Below, in pieces: positions 16,229 through 25,286 of a stretch of DNA of 35,424 nucleotides. The stretch is from Moorena bouillonii PNG. GTDB lineage: Bacteria > Cyanobacteriota > Cyanobacteriia > Cyanobacteriales > Coleofasciculaceae. The position numbers and the translations under genes are program-made. Location of the stretch: NCBI RefSeq assembly GCF_001942495.1, contig NZ_MKZS01000001.1, positions 8,165,885 to 8,201,308 on the forward strand. The letters run 5' to 3'. How positions within the stretch are numbered: position 1 is the first letter of the stretch; each line of letters opens with the position of its first letter. The notes below the pieces were generated by a model that saw only the letters and a list, made by a program, of their open reading frames with translations, was not told the DNA's origin and ran no database searches.

Positions 16229-17452
16229 TCAACCAGACCCAGAACCCACTGCCTCAGAAATTGAACTCATGCTTCTTTCCTCCAACTTCTGCAACACCCC
16301 TTGCAGAATCTGCCTTACCATCCATGGACCGTTATAAATCCAACCCGTGTACACCTGAATTAGACTAGCACCTGCAGTAATCTTCTCCCAAGCATCCTCC
16401 GCCGTAAAAATGCCTCCAACCCCTATAATCGGTAAATTTCCTTGAGTTTCCTGCCAGATAAACCGAATTACATCTGTAGAACGTTGACGCAAAGGAGCTC
16501 CACTAATCCCCCCAGCTTCTTCCGTTACCGGTTTGCCCGTTGCCGCAATCTGTTGTGTTTTCAGCAGATCCCGACGGATAGTAGTGTTAGTGGCAATAAT
16601 CCCAGCTAATCCATAGGTTTGCGCAAGCTTAAGGACATCTGCGATCGCATTCCACTCTAAATCCGGGGCAATCTTAACCAGAATCGGCTTTTGGGAAACA
16701 TTTTCCTGTTGCAGAGCATCTAAGATCAGACTAAGTTGGCTGGCATCCTGAAGCGATCGCAAACCTGGTGTATTCGGTGAACTCACATTCACCACAAAGT
16801 AATCCCCCAATTCCCTCAACAGCCCAAAACTCGACCGATAGTCATCTGCTGCCTCTGCTAGGGGTGTTACTTTAGATTTACCTAGATTAATGCCAATCGG
16901 AATAGTTAAACCTGAAGCTTGGATCCGGTTTTCTCTTCCGGTAGGTTGTTCGTCCTTGGCTTTCTCTTCCGGTAAGTTCTTTTCTAAACCTGCAACCCTT
17001 AACCTGTTAACCTTCAACTGTTCTAATCGAGCCGCCATTGCTGTAGCTCCGAGATTATTAAATCCCATCCGATTCAGAGCAGCTTTGTCCTCTACCAAGC
17101 GAAATAAACGAGGACGAGGATTTCCCGATTGACCATGAAAGGTTACAGTACCCAGTTCAGCAAAGCCAAACCCTAAGCTTCCCCAAATTCCAGCAGCCAC
17201 ACCATCTTTATCAAATCCTGCTGCTAAACCCATAGGGTTGGGGAAGTTTACTCCCCAGAGGGTTTGTTCGAGGCGAGCATCATTTAGGCAAAACCTTTGC
17301 TGTAATTGACCCTGAAGCCAGTGACCTAGAGTGGAATACTGATTCGATGACAGCCAGCTCAATAGCGCTAGAGTTCTATTGTGTAACCATTCTGGATCTG
17401 TCTTCAACCCAGAAAAGAGAATTGGACGAATGGTAGATTGGTAAATATCCAT
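16229..17452 (-). CDS. pyrD: Class 2 (quinone-dependent) dihydroorotate dehydrogenase
   Basis: The enzyme oxidizes dihydroorotate to orotate in de novo pyrimidine synthesis, passing electrons through FMN to membrane quinone. Class 2 features are visible: the N-terminal membrane-associating helices (about 1-50), [10 protein letters not shown], the catalytic-Ser region [14 protein letters not shown] (about 222-235), IATNTT, and the FMN phosphate site GVGGI near the C-terminus. At 407 residues it is longer than usual. An insertion at about 148-181, rich in K/E/R, lies between two conserved blocks; its DNA has the AACCTTAACCTG-like composition of the local dispersed repeats. The gene is monocistronic. 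Confidence 0.94.
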   Translation of the reverse strand: MDIYQSTIRPILFSGLKTDPEWLHNRTLALLSWLSSNQYSTLGHWLQGQLQQRFCLNDARLEQTLWGVNFPNPMGLAAGFDKDGVAAGIWGSLGFGFAELGTVTFHGQSGNPRPRLFRLVEDKAALNRMGFNNLGATAMAARLEQLKVNRLRVAGLEKNLPEEKAKDEQPTGRENRIQASGLTIPIGINLGKSKVTPLAEAADDYRSSFGLLRELGDYFVVNVSSPNTPGLRSLQDASQLSLILDALQQENVSQKPILVKIAPDLEWNAIADVLKLAQTYGLAGIIATNTTIRRDLLKTQQIAATGKPVTEEAGGISGAPLRQRSTDVIRFIWQETQGNLPIIGVGGIFTAEDAWEKITAGASLIQVYTGWIYNGPWMVRQILQGVLQKLEERSMSSISEAVGSGSG

Positions 17453-17717
17453 AATACTGAGTGAGTCAGTAGGTCAGTGGGTCAGTAGATCAGCGAGTCA
17501 GTAGATCAGTGCTGAACAAAATACTCCACCATCTGGCTAGTTGTTATTAACAACTGTGGATTTACTTCAATTTTTAATTTACCCATTCAAACGTCATACT
17601 TTGATTGATTCTTTGATTAATTAGTTGCGTTATGACCAAACCCTAAAAAAAGGGCGTTGTTTGGGTAACTTAAAATGACATTTTTATCACTGAGTTACAA
17701 TCAGTTTTTGCAACTCT
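17453..17717. other. Upstream region of pyrD
   Basis: Octamer-like repeats of the GTCAGTAG/GATCAGCG kind occupy about 17460-17512, directly upstream of pyrD. The rest is AT-rich with no recognised site. The pyrD promoter must be here. Confidence 0.5.
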
Positions 17718-17787
17718 TACTCCCTACTCCCTACTCCCTACTCCCTACTCCCTACTCCCTACTCCCTACTCCCTACTCCCTACTCCC
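17718..17787. repeat. STRR: ten tandem TACTCCC heptamers
   Basis: Ten exact copies overlap the last codons of the Fur-family gene, whose TAG stop lies within the repeat on the minus strand. Confidence 0.92.
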
Positions 17788-18253
17788 TCAAACCACCCGA
17801 CGGGGAGTTAGGTGATCCCTCCTGACGGTAACCATAAAAATCAATCCGATATTCCGTAATCTTTACACCAGTTTGTGCCTCAATTTGCTTGAGCAAGTCT
17901 TCCGGTAGTTCTACATAAACATCAAGAATCTGGTTTGTATCCAGGCAATTGACATGGCTATGAGTATCGCTGATATTGCCGTACAACCGTCCATCCGAGC
18001 GCTCAATACATTCAATAATACCTTGACTGGATAGGGCATCTAAATTCTGGTAAACAGAAGTATGACCAATAACTTTACCTTGTTGATTCAATCGGTCATA
18101 AATGTCTCGCGCTGACAGATGGTCTTTAGCTTCCCATAACAGTTCTAGAATAAAGCGACGTTGACGACTCAGACGCATACCCAGGGTCTGACACTTGTCG
18201 ATTGCATCTTCTAGTGAACGAATTGGTTTAGCAGCTGCCGCTTCTTGTTGCAT
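17780..18253 (-). CDS. Fur-family transcriptional regulator, FurC/PerR-like
   Basis: This 157-residue protein has a winged-helix DNA-binding domain (about 20-95; MRLSRQRRFILELLWEAKDHLSARDIYDRL, then TSVYQNLDALSSQGII) and a C-terminal dimerization/metal domain (DTHSHVNCLDTNQI). The CxxC zinc pairs of typical Fur are absent. The sequence resembles cyanobacterial FurC, the peroxide-sensing PerR-like paralogue, more than iron-sensing FurA or Zur. The last dozen residues (GSPNSPSGGLRE) look like a non-conserved extension running into a TACTCCC repeat that supplies the stop codon. Predicted role: metal-dependent repression of oxidative-stress genes. Confidence 0.85.
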   Translation of the reverse strand: MQQEAAAAKPIRSLEDAIDKCQTLGMRLSRQRRFILELLWEAKDHLSARDIYDRLNQQGKVIGHTSVYQNLDALSSQGIIECIERSDGRLYGNISDTHSHVNCLDTNQILDVYVELPEDLLKQIEAQTGVKITEYRIDFYGYRQEGSPNSPSGGLRE

Positions 18254-18798
18254 GACATGAGTTGATGAGTTTAACGAAAAGGAATCCCTTTAAATTTATT
18301 TATAGCTCAGGCAGTTATTCACTTAAGCCAGGACAAGGCTATCGTGTGATCGGAAGCAACGGGAAAGGGTAAACGGGGAATACTTTCTGTTCTCAACTTC
18401 CCTGTTCTCAAGTTTTTCCTTGACCTTGAATGCCCCTGTTTAAATTAATTTTCAGTTAAATTTGGTAGCCCTAAGCCTTATATCCTATATTTTACTACAA
18501 AATCCTGAACTACCCCACCCTACCATCTAGATGTGCTCTGCTTAGCCATCGGACAAGATCCAGGTGTCTTGACTAAGCCATTGCTCTTCACAGCAGTTAC
18601 TGCAGCAATGCAACTGAGCTATAACGGAAGTATATCACCTTTACAAAAACTTTGGAAAAAAATCTGGAATTCTTCAGGGTCAATGGGTAGTTGACTGTAT
18701 TGCTCAGAAACACTCACATCAACCTGATTCTGAAACAAAAGCCAAGACAAACTCCTCTCTATCGAGCAAATTATAAAACATCATCAGAAATTAGCAGA
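18254..18798. other. Intergenic region upstream of the subtilase gene
   Basis: This is the divergent promoter region of the Fur-family gene and the subtilase. The first 230 bp contain a GGGAAAGGG/GGGGAA-type fragment of the dispersed repeats. No tRNA, riboswitch or clear operator is visible. If translation of the subtilase starts at TTG 18691, the last 108 bp would be coding. Confidence 0.4.
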
Positions 18799-21108
18799 AT
18801 GGAAAACATAGAAAGTCACGAACCAATGGTTCCAGGTATGACCAATGGTGGAGCAGCTACCAATGGCATGTCATTAGGAGAAATGGCTGATGACCAGATG
18901 TCATCCTTTGACATGAATGCTGTATCATTTCAAGGCAATATACCCACAGCAGTGCCAATGAGTTCATCTGTTCCAGATAGTCCTATGGAGAACGTGCTGG
19001 TAGAAATGCGAGCACCTAAGGGTCAAGGGGCTAACTTCTTTCACATGGCAGGAAGTTTCACGGTTCCTAGCTTCCAAATCGATTATGACTACGAGCCAGT
19101 ATCGATGGAGCCTGAGACACCGGAACTGGCCATGCAGCTCCAAGCATCTAATCAAGAGGTGATCGTTGTCAAGGGCAAAGTTGCTCAAAACCAAATTGCC
19201 GCCCTCGAAGCCCAACCTAATGTCATCAAAGTCTGGCAAGACACCGCGATCGAACCCTTCAGCACTACCACCCTACAGCAAGAGTATCCCATGGTAGAAC
19301 CGATGGCAGGGTTTGGTAGCTGTCCTATCGGTTCTTGTGACTGTAGCCCTGGGGCTGCTAAGGGAACTATGGCGGACGTAGCCAAATATCTTGGGGTTGA
19401 TCAAATTCACGCTGCTGGTTATAAAGGTCAAGGCATTGTTGTCGGTGTCGTTGATGGGGGAATTACAGCAGCTGGTCGTCCTGTTCGTCCCGGAGAACCC
19501 TCCAAGCGAATTCGCAATGTCATTGGTGGCTACCACCGCACAGTAGAATGGGGGACTCAAGCTCGCAGCTGGGGGGAACATGGCAATATGTGCGCTACAG
19601 ACGTGTTGGGTATGGCTCCAGAAGCCAAGCTCTATGACTTTCCCCTAGTAGGGAATGCTATCTCTAACGCCCTGGCTGCATTCAATTGGGCAATCAAGCA
19701 GTATAAAATTGACGGCACACCCCACATTCTCACCAATAGCTGGGGAATTTACCAGGAACAGTGGGATAAGACTTATGCCAGAAACCCAAACCATCCCTTC
19801 ACCCGTAAAGTTGTCGAAGCGATCAATCAAGGGATTCTAGTTCTGTTTGCCGCTGGTAACTGTGGTGGAACCTGTCCTGATGGTCGTTGTGCCTCAGATG
19901 TCGGTCCTGGTAAAAGTATCTGGGGCGCGAATGGTCATCCCCTAGTGATGACAGTGGGCGCAGTTAACAAAAATGAACAGTTTGTTGGCTATAGCAGCCA
20001 AGGACCAGCGGCTTTGTCCCCTAAAAAGCCAGACTTCTGTTCCATCACCCACTTCCGGGGTTACTTCCCCTCTGATAGCGGTACCTCGGCTGCCACACCA
20101 ATTGCTGCTGGAGTAGTAGCCTTGCTCAAGCAAGCCAAGCCGAGCTTGACTCAGCAGGAAGTTAAGAAACTCCTGGAGAGTACTGCTAAAAATATTGGTT
20201 CTCAGGGATGGGATCAGCATTCCGGTGCTGGCATTATTCAGCCCAAGGTAGCCTTTGACAAAATCAAAACTCCCCCACCCCGCCCTCGCCCCAGTGAAGA
20301 TACCTGGAGTGACTGGGAAAATCTAGGCGGCTATGGCCTATATAGCCCAGCGGCTGCTTCCTGGGGACCTAATCGGATTGACACCTTTGTGATTGGTACT
20401 GACCACGCTATGTATCACAAGTGGTGGGATGGCTCCGCTTGGCGCGGCTGGGAAAACTTAGGGGGTTACATTATTTCTGCACCCGCAGCGGTTTCTTGGG
20501 GAAATAACCGCATTGACACCTTTGTGGTTGGTAGCAATAATGCCCTGTACCGCAAGTGGTGGGATGGCGACTCTTGGCGTGGTTGGGAAAATTTAGGCGG
20601 CTACTGCCTGTATGCTCCAGCGGCTGCTTCCTGGGGACCTAACCGCATTGACACCTTTTTGATTGGTACTGACCACGCCGTCTACCACAAATGGTGGGAT
20701 GGCTCGGCTTGGCGCGGCTGGGAAAACTTAGGAGGCTACTCTATTTCTGCACCCGCAGCACTGTCTTGGGGTCCAAACCATATCGCTATCTTTACCATTG
20801 GTCGCGATCGCGCTCTATACTACAAGACCTGGAATGGTTCCATTTGGAGTCCATGGGAAAAATTGGGAGGCTACTGTCAGTATGGTGTAGCCGCTGTCTC
20901 CAGGGGAGTCAACCAGCTCGATTGTTTCGTCATTGGATCCATGGGCAAGGTCTATTGCCGTTCCTGGGATGGTTCTGCCTGGAAAAATTGGAAAAACCTA
21001 GGTGGTTACAGCATTGCTGGGGTAGCAGCAGCATCTTGGGGAGCTGACCGCCTTGATGTTTTTGTCGCCGCTGGTGATCATGCTCTGCACCACAAGTGGA
21101 TGGGTTGA
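18799..21108 (+). CDS. Subtilase (S8) protease fused to six PLL-lectin-like propeller repeats
   Basis: This is a serine protease with a C-terminal carbohydrate-binding-like propeller. The ATG at 18799 (MENIESHE) is the likely start; an in-frame TTG at 18691 adds 36 residues. Counting from that TTG: an inhibitor-like prodomain (about 100-190), then a subtilase domain with D255 (VVDGGI), H297 (GEHGN), oxyanion N390 (AAGN) and S466 (GTSAA), all intact. A Cys-rich patch [11 protein letters not shown] precedes the catalytic domain. After a Pro-rich linker (PPPRPRP) come six ~45-residue repeats of the pattern [34 protein letters not shown], as in Photorhabdus PLL-type lectins. No classical signal peptide is obvious. 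It is not PatA/PatG-like in architecture. Substrate unknown. Confidence 0.88.
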   Translation: MENIESHEPMVPGMTNGGAATNGMSLGEMADDQMSSFDMNAVSFQGNIPTAVPMSSSVPDSPMENVLVEMRAPKGQGANFFHMAGSFTVPSFQIDYDYEPVSMEPETPELAMQLQASNQEVIVVKGKVAQNQIAALEAQPNVIKVWQDTAIEPFSTTTLQQEYPMVEPMAGFGSCPIGSCDCSPGAAKGTMADVAKYLGVDQIHAAGYKGQGIVVGVVDGGITAAGRPVRPGEPSKRIRNVIGGYHRTVEWGTQARSWGEHGNMCATDVLGMAPEAKLYDFPLVGNAISNALAAFNWAIKQYKIDGTPHILTNSWGIYQEQWDKTYARNPNHPFTRKVVEAINQGILVLFAAGNCGGTCPDGRCASDVGPGKSIWGANGHPLVMTVGAVNKNEQFVGYSSQGPAALSPKKPDFCSITHFRGYFPSDSGTSAATPIAAGVVALLKQAKPSLTQQEVKKLLESTAKNIGSQGWDQHSGAGIIQPKVAFDKIKTPPPRPRPSEDTWSDWENLGGYGLYSPAAASWGPNRIDTFVIGTDHAMYHKWWDGSAWRGWENLGGYIISAPAAVSWGNNRIDTFVVGSNNALYRKWWDGDSWRGWENLGGYCLYAPAAASWGPNRIDTFLIGTDHAVYHKWWDGSAWRGWENLGGYSISAPAALSWGPNHIAIFTIGRDRALYYKTWNGSIWSPWEKLGGYCQYGVAAVSRGVNQLDCFVIGSMGKVYCRSWDGSAWKNWKNLGGYSIAGVAAASWGADRLDVFVAAGDHALHHKWMG

Positions 21109-21161
21109 TATCAAGATTACTAATTAAGGAAGTGAAGGTAAAGAATTAAAGACAAAGGGCA

Positions 21162-21205
21162 AAGGGCATCCCTGGAAAATGATATCACTTTCCAGGGATG
21201 CCCTT
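21162..21205 (+). terminator. Strong hairpin terminator after the subtilase gene
   Basis: AAGGGCATCCCTGGAAA (21162-21178) is perfectly complementary to 21189-21205 across a 10-base loop. It is followed by GTCATTTTTG. A 17-bp perfect stem plus a T-run makes this the clearest terminator in the cyanobacterial part of the window. Confidence 0.85.
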
Positions 21206-21529
21206 GTCATTTTTGTATGATTGCCCTTTTCCTTTCCTAATCAAACAGCATCAAACTTTCAGAATTCAGCCGTCAGCATTCAGCCGTCAGCCTAATGCTT
21301 AAAATAAACCTTAAACAGGAGAATTTAATAGTTCGAGATTTTATCCAATTGCCAGTCTGGATAAAAGTCTTTGGCCAAGGTCAATGGCCAATGGCTGAAA
21401 ACTGATAGCTGTTCGCGTAGCGTGCGCGTAGCGCATAAACTGATATCTGACAGCTGAATGCTTACTTTTTCAGTTACAATTTTTATGTAACTATTAACCA
21501 ATAATTATAAGTATTCAACCCAACTCGAT
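21206..21529. other. Intergenic region upstream of the 382-residue gene
   Basis: It contains two ATTCAGCCGTCAGC copies (about 21263-21291), a TTGGCCAAGGTCAATGGCCAATGG inverted motif and a GTTCGCGTAGCGTGCGCGTAGCGC interspersed palindromic repeat (about 21411-21435). An AT-rich stretch before the ATG probably holds the promoter. Confidence 0.5.
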
Positions 21530-22678
21530 ATGATGGAAAGCACAGACTTGATCAATCAAAACCCAAGGTCGCCGATTCTCGTAAAAATGCCTGGAGAAGA
21601 TGGGTCAACTGGGTCAACTATTGATCAAAGTATGCCCACAGAGGTAGCGATTGAGCATGGTGTGAATACCTTGGTTAATGACGTAGTGGATCAAGCCTTA
21701 GTGCAGGTTAAAAGTAACCAAGAACTGCAATTAGTGCGGGAAAAGGTTGCTACGGTGATGGGAGATACCCTTAAGGAAATAGCTGCTGAACACCCTCAAT
21801 GTCAAAGCCCACTGGCAACAGGTGTTAGCCCAATGAATAATAATAATACTAATACTAATAATAGTGCAGTTGAGTGTGGTATCAGTGGGGCAAAGCAAGT
21901 TCAAGAGCTAGGCTTTACTGAGTTTACTGCTGGGCTGATCAACAGTGCATTCGACGCTATCATGGGTGCAACTATCAAGCAGATGGAAGCCTATCGGGAA
22001 CTTGTAGCCAATCTCGCTAAAACTCTGGCTCAGTTCCAGGCTGAGAATGTCTCTGATGCCCAAATTACTGACCATCTTGTCCAACACTACCCTGATGGTC
22101 CCGGAGGTACAGTTGTGCGTCCCAACTATACCTTTAAAACTATCCCTGCTAACCCCAACACTGGTACTCAAGAAAAGCCAGCCAATCACCTCTTAAGGGA
22201 AGTAGCTCAAGCTCTAGAAGCTGAAACCATTAATCTTACAAATCCTCTGACACTTACCATCCAAGAGAATCAGGAGAGATTCTTCACTAGCCAAGTCCAA
22301 GAGATTCGCTCGAAAATTGGTGAGTTACTAGCGACTAATATGATAGAGCATCTGCGGGCAATAGCACGGGAAGGAATGGCACGGATTGTAGTAACTGATG
22401 GGGAAATTGTCTCGAAGCTCACCTTCAATGTGACTGCTACTGAAGAACAAACAACAGGAAAAAACCAGTATCAGTATCAAGAAACCAACCCTTACATCAG
22501 AGGTCGTGCGGTAGCAGGATCGGGTAACGTTTCTGCTGGTGCTAGTCACAATAAACTCACCGTTAAGCCAGTGAATGAGAGTTCATTCGATGCAGTGACT
22601 ATGAGTACAGACATCATTGGTCAGGTTAAGATTCGCTTTAAGACTGAAACATTTCCACCAGTGGACAGGAATAGATAA
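21530..22678 (+). CDS. Hypothetical protein, 382 residues, not recognised
   Basis: I do not recognise this family. It has no signal peptide or membrane segment. The N-terminal ~190 residues are mostly helical and contain a low-complexity NNNNTNTNNS tract (about 103-112) encoded by AAT repeats. The middle (about 220-295) is helical with long amphipathic runs (FTSQVQEIRSKIGELLATNMIEHLRAIAREGMARIV). The last ~85 residues appear beta-rich (KLTFNVTATEE, AVTMSTDIIGQVKIRFKTE). It follows the subtilase gene after a strong terminator, so it is probably a separate transcript. The start could be either of two adjacent ATG codons. Confidence 0.7.
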   Translation: MMESTDLINQNPRSPILVKMPGEDGSTGSTIDQSMPTEVAIEHGVNTLVNDVVDQALVQVKSNQELQLVREKVATVMGDTLKEIAAEHPQCQSPLATGVSPMNNNNTNTNNSAVECGISGAKQVQELGFTEFTAGLINSAFDAIMGATIKQMEAYRELVANLAKTLAQFQAENVSDAQITDHLVQHYPDGPGGTVVRPNYTFKTIPANPNTGTQEKPANHLLREVAQALEAETINLTNPLTLTIQENQERFFTSQVQEIRSKIGELLATNMIEHLRAIAREGMARIVVTDGEIVSKLTFNVTATEEQTTGKNQYQYQETNPYIRGRAVAGSGNVSAGASHNKLTVKPVNESSFDAVTMSTDIIGQVKIRFKTETFPPVDRNR

Positions 22679-23073
22679 TATCGAGTTCGGTTGACTACTC
22701 ATCAGTCTTGGATGTTCATTAATTAACAATTAACAATTATCCTTCTTTTCCGAATTTTTGCCTTGATTCGGAGATAATCGGTCATGGTTTACCGAATATG
22801 CTGATTATACCTACTTCCACTCAAGCACAGAATTTTGTACGCTTCACCACACTCCTTTTTACCTTTTGATTGACTTTATTTTCAAATTACTCATAATTCT
22901 CTCCAAAGTCACTGATAAGTTAATATAGCAGTTCTCAATCGGGTGAGGTACTTTCGTTATTGGTTAAGGAAGAAAATTTAGATGTACCTCACGCTTACTA
23001 GGAAACGCTATACATCACTATCTCAAGATTAAGCAGATCTCAGTAGAATTGCTGTATTGATAGATAACTAACA
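22679..23073. other. Intergenic region with a possible small MITE (about 22925-23056)
   Basis: GTGAGGTAC (22944-22952) and GTACCTCAC (22985-22993) form a perfect 9-bp inverted pair. They are bracketed by an imperfect terminal pair, ATATAGCAGTTCT near 22925 and AGAATTGCTGTAT near 23046. That layout suggests a ~130-bp inverted-repeat element. The rest is AT-rich with nothing identifiable. Confidence 0.35.
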
Positions 23074-23316
23074 ATGTTTAAACTATTTCGGTGTCATCAA
23101 GCCCAAACCTCCCCTAGCCAAACCCTTAACCGTTGGCAAGGAGAAGCTACTGTTAAAGTTGCCATACAACCCAATCAAAGCGGACGTGTACACTTCCGAG
23201 CCAGCTACTGGAATGCTAAATGTCCACAAGCCATCACTCTCAACCCTGGGGATATTGTTGAAGTAACTGGGATTGATAACATTACCCTGATTGTAGAACC
23301 TAGTTCTTTGAATTAA
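23074..23316 (+). CDS. NfeD-like OB-fold protein, short
   Basis: This 80-residue protein resembles the isolated C-terminal soluble OB-fold domain of NfeD proteins (RWQGEATVKV, SGRVHFRASYWNAKCP, LNPGDIVEVTGIDNITLIVEP). NfeD domains usually partner with stomatin/SPFH membrane proteins or NfeD-type proteases, but no such gene is adjacent. It has no membrane segment. Stand-alone NfeD-like proteins occur in cyanobacteria. The role is unknown. Confidence 0.7.
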   Translation: MFKLFRCHQAQTSPSQTLNRWQGEATVKVAIQPNQSGRVHFRASYWNAKCPQAITLNPGDIVEVTGIDNITLIVEPSSLN

Positions 23317-23770
23317 ATCAGTGTATCAATACCGTAGAGTGTACTATTTCTAAAGTTTGCAAATCCCTTTCAAAACTTGGAGTATAACCATGGCGCGATC
23401 GCTTTCAAACAAGTTTAAAATCGGCATATATTGATAAGTTTGGGGATTACCCTGATGGATATAAACAAACTGATAAACCAGACCATTAGTGGCTAATCCC
23501 CAAACAAATTCTTGATGCTCTAGGCTGTTGAAAGCATAAGTCAGTAATTGCGGTAAACCTGTAGACATCTCCAATAATCTGTAATCAAGTCACAGCAATC
23601 AAACTAAGGGGGTCAATAACTGATTCAAAATTTAGCCATAGGAACCATTTCATCAGGTTTTGGAGTCTCATTATCCAAATTTGGAGTAAAATTATGAGTC
23701 ATTACAATGTCAATTACTTGACCACATTCAGCCGATTCTATTATTTTTAAAATTAGAGAGCCAATGTCTT

Positions 23771-23817
23771 GATGCAGTCGCTCATGGGGGAAACCCCCAA
23801 GACCGCGCTGCATCGCT
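23771..23817. repeat. 47-bp palindromic element inserted in the IS5 transposase
   Basis: The outer arms are GATGCAG (23771-23777) and CTGCATC (23808-23814). The inner hairpin TGGGGG-AAA-CCCCCA lies at 23785-23799. TCTT flanks both sides (23767-23770, 23818-23821), suggesting a target duplication. Its insertion gives the transposase the abrupt tail SDAARSWGFPP. Confidence 0.6.
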
Positions 23818-24693
23818 TCTTAATCTTACTAAGCCACAAACAGTTAATATTACCGATTCATAACGCTTTTTAGTTAAACGAAATCTTTCTTGAATAATTT
23901 TAACTATTTTCACTCTTCTGATCAAATGCTCTACGAAAATTCGCGATTTTGATAAAAGTTTATTATCGGCTTTCTGTGAATCAGTTAATTCTCCATTTTT
24001 AGGTTTCTTAGACGGAGTAGTTATTTGCGCTTCTCCTACATAAGCTTTATCTCCACTAAAAAATTGGTGTTCATCAAATTTATTTAAAGTTTGGCGACAT
24101 ATTTTAAGGTCACTCATTGGCCCTGGTTTTCCCACAACTACATCAAGAATTTCTTGTCCTTTTGGTAAAACCACAAACTGACTTTTAAAAGTATGTCTTT
24201 TTTGTTTACCTGAATAATAGTTCTTTTGGGTTTGGTAGTCTAAAGGTCTCTCGATGACTTGCTCTGAACTATCTACTATCAATTCATAGTTGGTTAATTC
24301 TTCCTTAATCTGTTCTACTTCTTCCGGGAACTTTTTTACTTGTTCTAACCGACTTGGTGGTAAGGCTTCTTGAAATATTTTTTGCCAATAATTAAATAAG
24401 TTATGAGCCGTTGACTCGCTTACTTTAAAAAGCAAACCTAAAAGTTGAAAACTTAAGTTATGCCTCAGATAAACTAACATCAAAATTATTTGTTCTTCCT
24501 CAGATAATTTGGGATGATTACCACCTCCTGCTTTAATAAGTCTAATTTTAGTTTTTTCATTCTCTTGTTGTTTTTCTTTAGCTATAAGCTTTCCTTGCTC
24601 TATCAGTTTTATTAATTGCTCATAATTAATTCCTAATAACCTTTTTGTTTGTTTAGGGTGTTTTTGAATATATTCCCAAGTAGAATTGCTCAT
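23782..24693 (-). CDS. IS5-family DDE transposase with displaced C-terminus
   Basis: This 303-residue transposase has an N-terminal helical/HTH region (about 60-105; FQLLGLLFKVSESTAHNLFNYW) and a DDE_4-type catalytic core with D141 (LIVDSSEQ), D215 (FSGDKAYVG) and E255 (IFVEHLIRR). All three acidic residues are present. After VCGLVRLR the frame runs into a ~50-bp palindromic insert and stops. Downstream, in a shifted frame, sequence reading IGSLILKIIESAECGQV looks like the original continuation. The protein therefore probably lost its native C-terminal residues. Activity is uncertain because the catalytic core is complete. Confidence 0.85.
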   Translation of the reverse strand: MSNSTWEYIQKHPKQTKRLLGINYEQLIKLIEQGKLIAKEKQQENEKTKIRLIKAGGGNHPKLSEEEQIILMLVYLRHNLSFQLLGLLFKVSESTAHNLFNYWQKIFQEALPPSRLEQVKKFPEEVEQIKEELTNYELIVDSSEQVIERPLDYQTQKNYYSGKQKRHTFKSQFVVLPKGQEILDVVVGKPGPMSDLKICRQTLNKFDEHQFFSGDKAYVGEAQITTPSKKPKNGELTDSQKADNKLLSKSRIFVEHLIRRVKIVKIIQERFRLTKKRYESVILTVCGLVRLRSDAARSWGFPP

Positions 24694-25286
24694 TTTTCCA
24701 GATTATCTATGACTAATTCCTTCCATTATACTCTATTTTTAGAATTTTAAGGTATTATGGAGATGTCTTGTTGATACGTCAACGTCACTATTTTTGCTCT
24801 CCACTACCAAAATCCACAACGGGATAGCTTGTTGCCCTTGTCTGTTGACAGCAACAATATCGAAGCGCCCAGTGATGTAAGTATCCTCATCTTCGATGTA
24901 GATTCGGGCAATTTCTTCCTCAACATTGAGCTTAATGGGAGGGCGATGAAAACCTGCTAAACGTAACAAGGGCGCAACTGATACCAGGCGTACTTGTCCT
25001 TCGGAAACCTTACCTTCGAGCCAATAGTTCCTAAATTCATCCTGAATGTTAACAAGTTCCTCTTGTTCAGTTTCAGTAAGGGGTTCAAGGGTAAGTAGTG
25101 GTGCAAATAAGCCGTTGTACAGGGGTTTAATCCCTAGCAAATGGTGAACATCCTTCAGGGAGAGTTTACGGGCTTGTAAGGTTGTCATTTTTGATTGTTT
25201 ATGCCGTATAAGCTGATCAATAAAGCGGGTATCGCCATTTTTATGATAAGCTTTAATCTAACAAGTTTAAAATGACTAATAACTCT

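Larger units (their letters stand above)
23563..24768 (-). mobile_element. IS5-family insertion sequence, 1206 bp, TGT target duplication
   Basis: The ends are AGACATCTCCA on the left and its inverse TGGAGATGTCT on the right. The element is flanked on both sides by TGT (23560-23562 and 24769-24771), a 3-bp target duplication as in the ISL2-type branch of IS5. It carries one transposase gene. The host reading frame on the two sides is continuous, so the insertion is recent enough that the host gene has not decayed. Confidence 0.88.
23350..25188 (-). pseudogene. Nuclease-like gene (PD-(D/E)XK type) split by an IS5-family insertion
   Basis: The 5' part (25188 to 24769) and the 3' part (23559 to 23350) join exactly in frame if the IS at 23563-24768 and one copy of its 3-bp target duplication are removed. 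The result is an ORF of 209 codons plus stop, reading DVST then GLPQLLTYAF across the junction. The pattern GRFDIVAVN..(13)..LVVESKNS fits the D-(x)n-E-x-K core of PD-(D/E)XK nucleases, and homologous cyanobacterial proteins are often labelled restriction endonuclease subunit R. No methylase or specificity gene is adjacent. As it stands, only a truncated 149-residue N-terminal product (24739-25188) could be made; it retains the core motif. Confidence 0.8.

Noticed and set aside
18530-18640. Possible tRNA gene upstream of the subtilase
   Set aside because: Some GAGCTATAAC-like motifs are present, but no complete cloverleaf with acceptor and T-arm could be drawn. No tRNA or rRNA gene is visible in the window.
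18799-21108. Subtilase as a cyanobactin-type PatA/PatG protease
   Set aside because: It has a lectin-like propeller in place of the PatA/PatG C-terminal domains, and no cyanobactin precursor (PatE-like) is nearby.
23625-23813. 62-residue minus-strand open frame as a separate gene
   Set aside because: Its first part comes from the palindromic insert and the remainder reads as the displaced C-terminus of the IS5 transposase.
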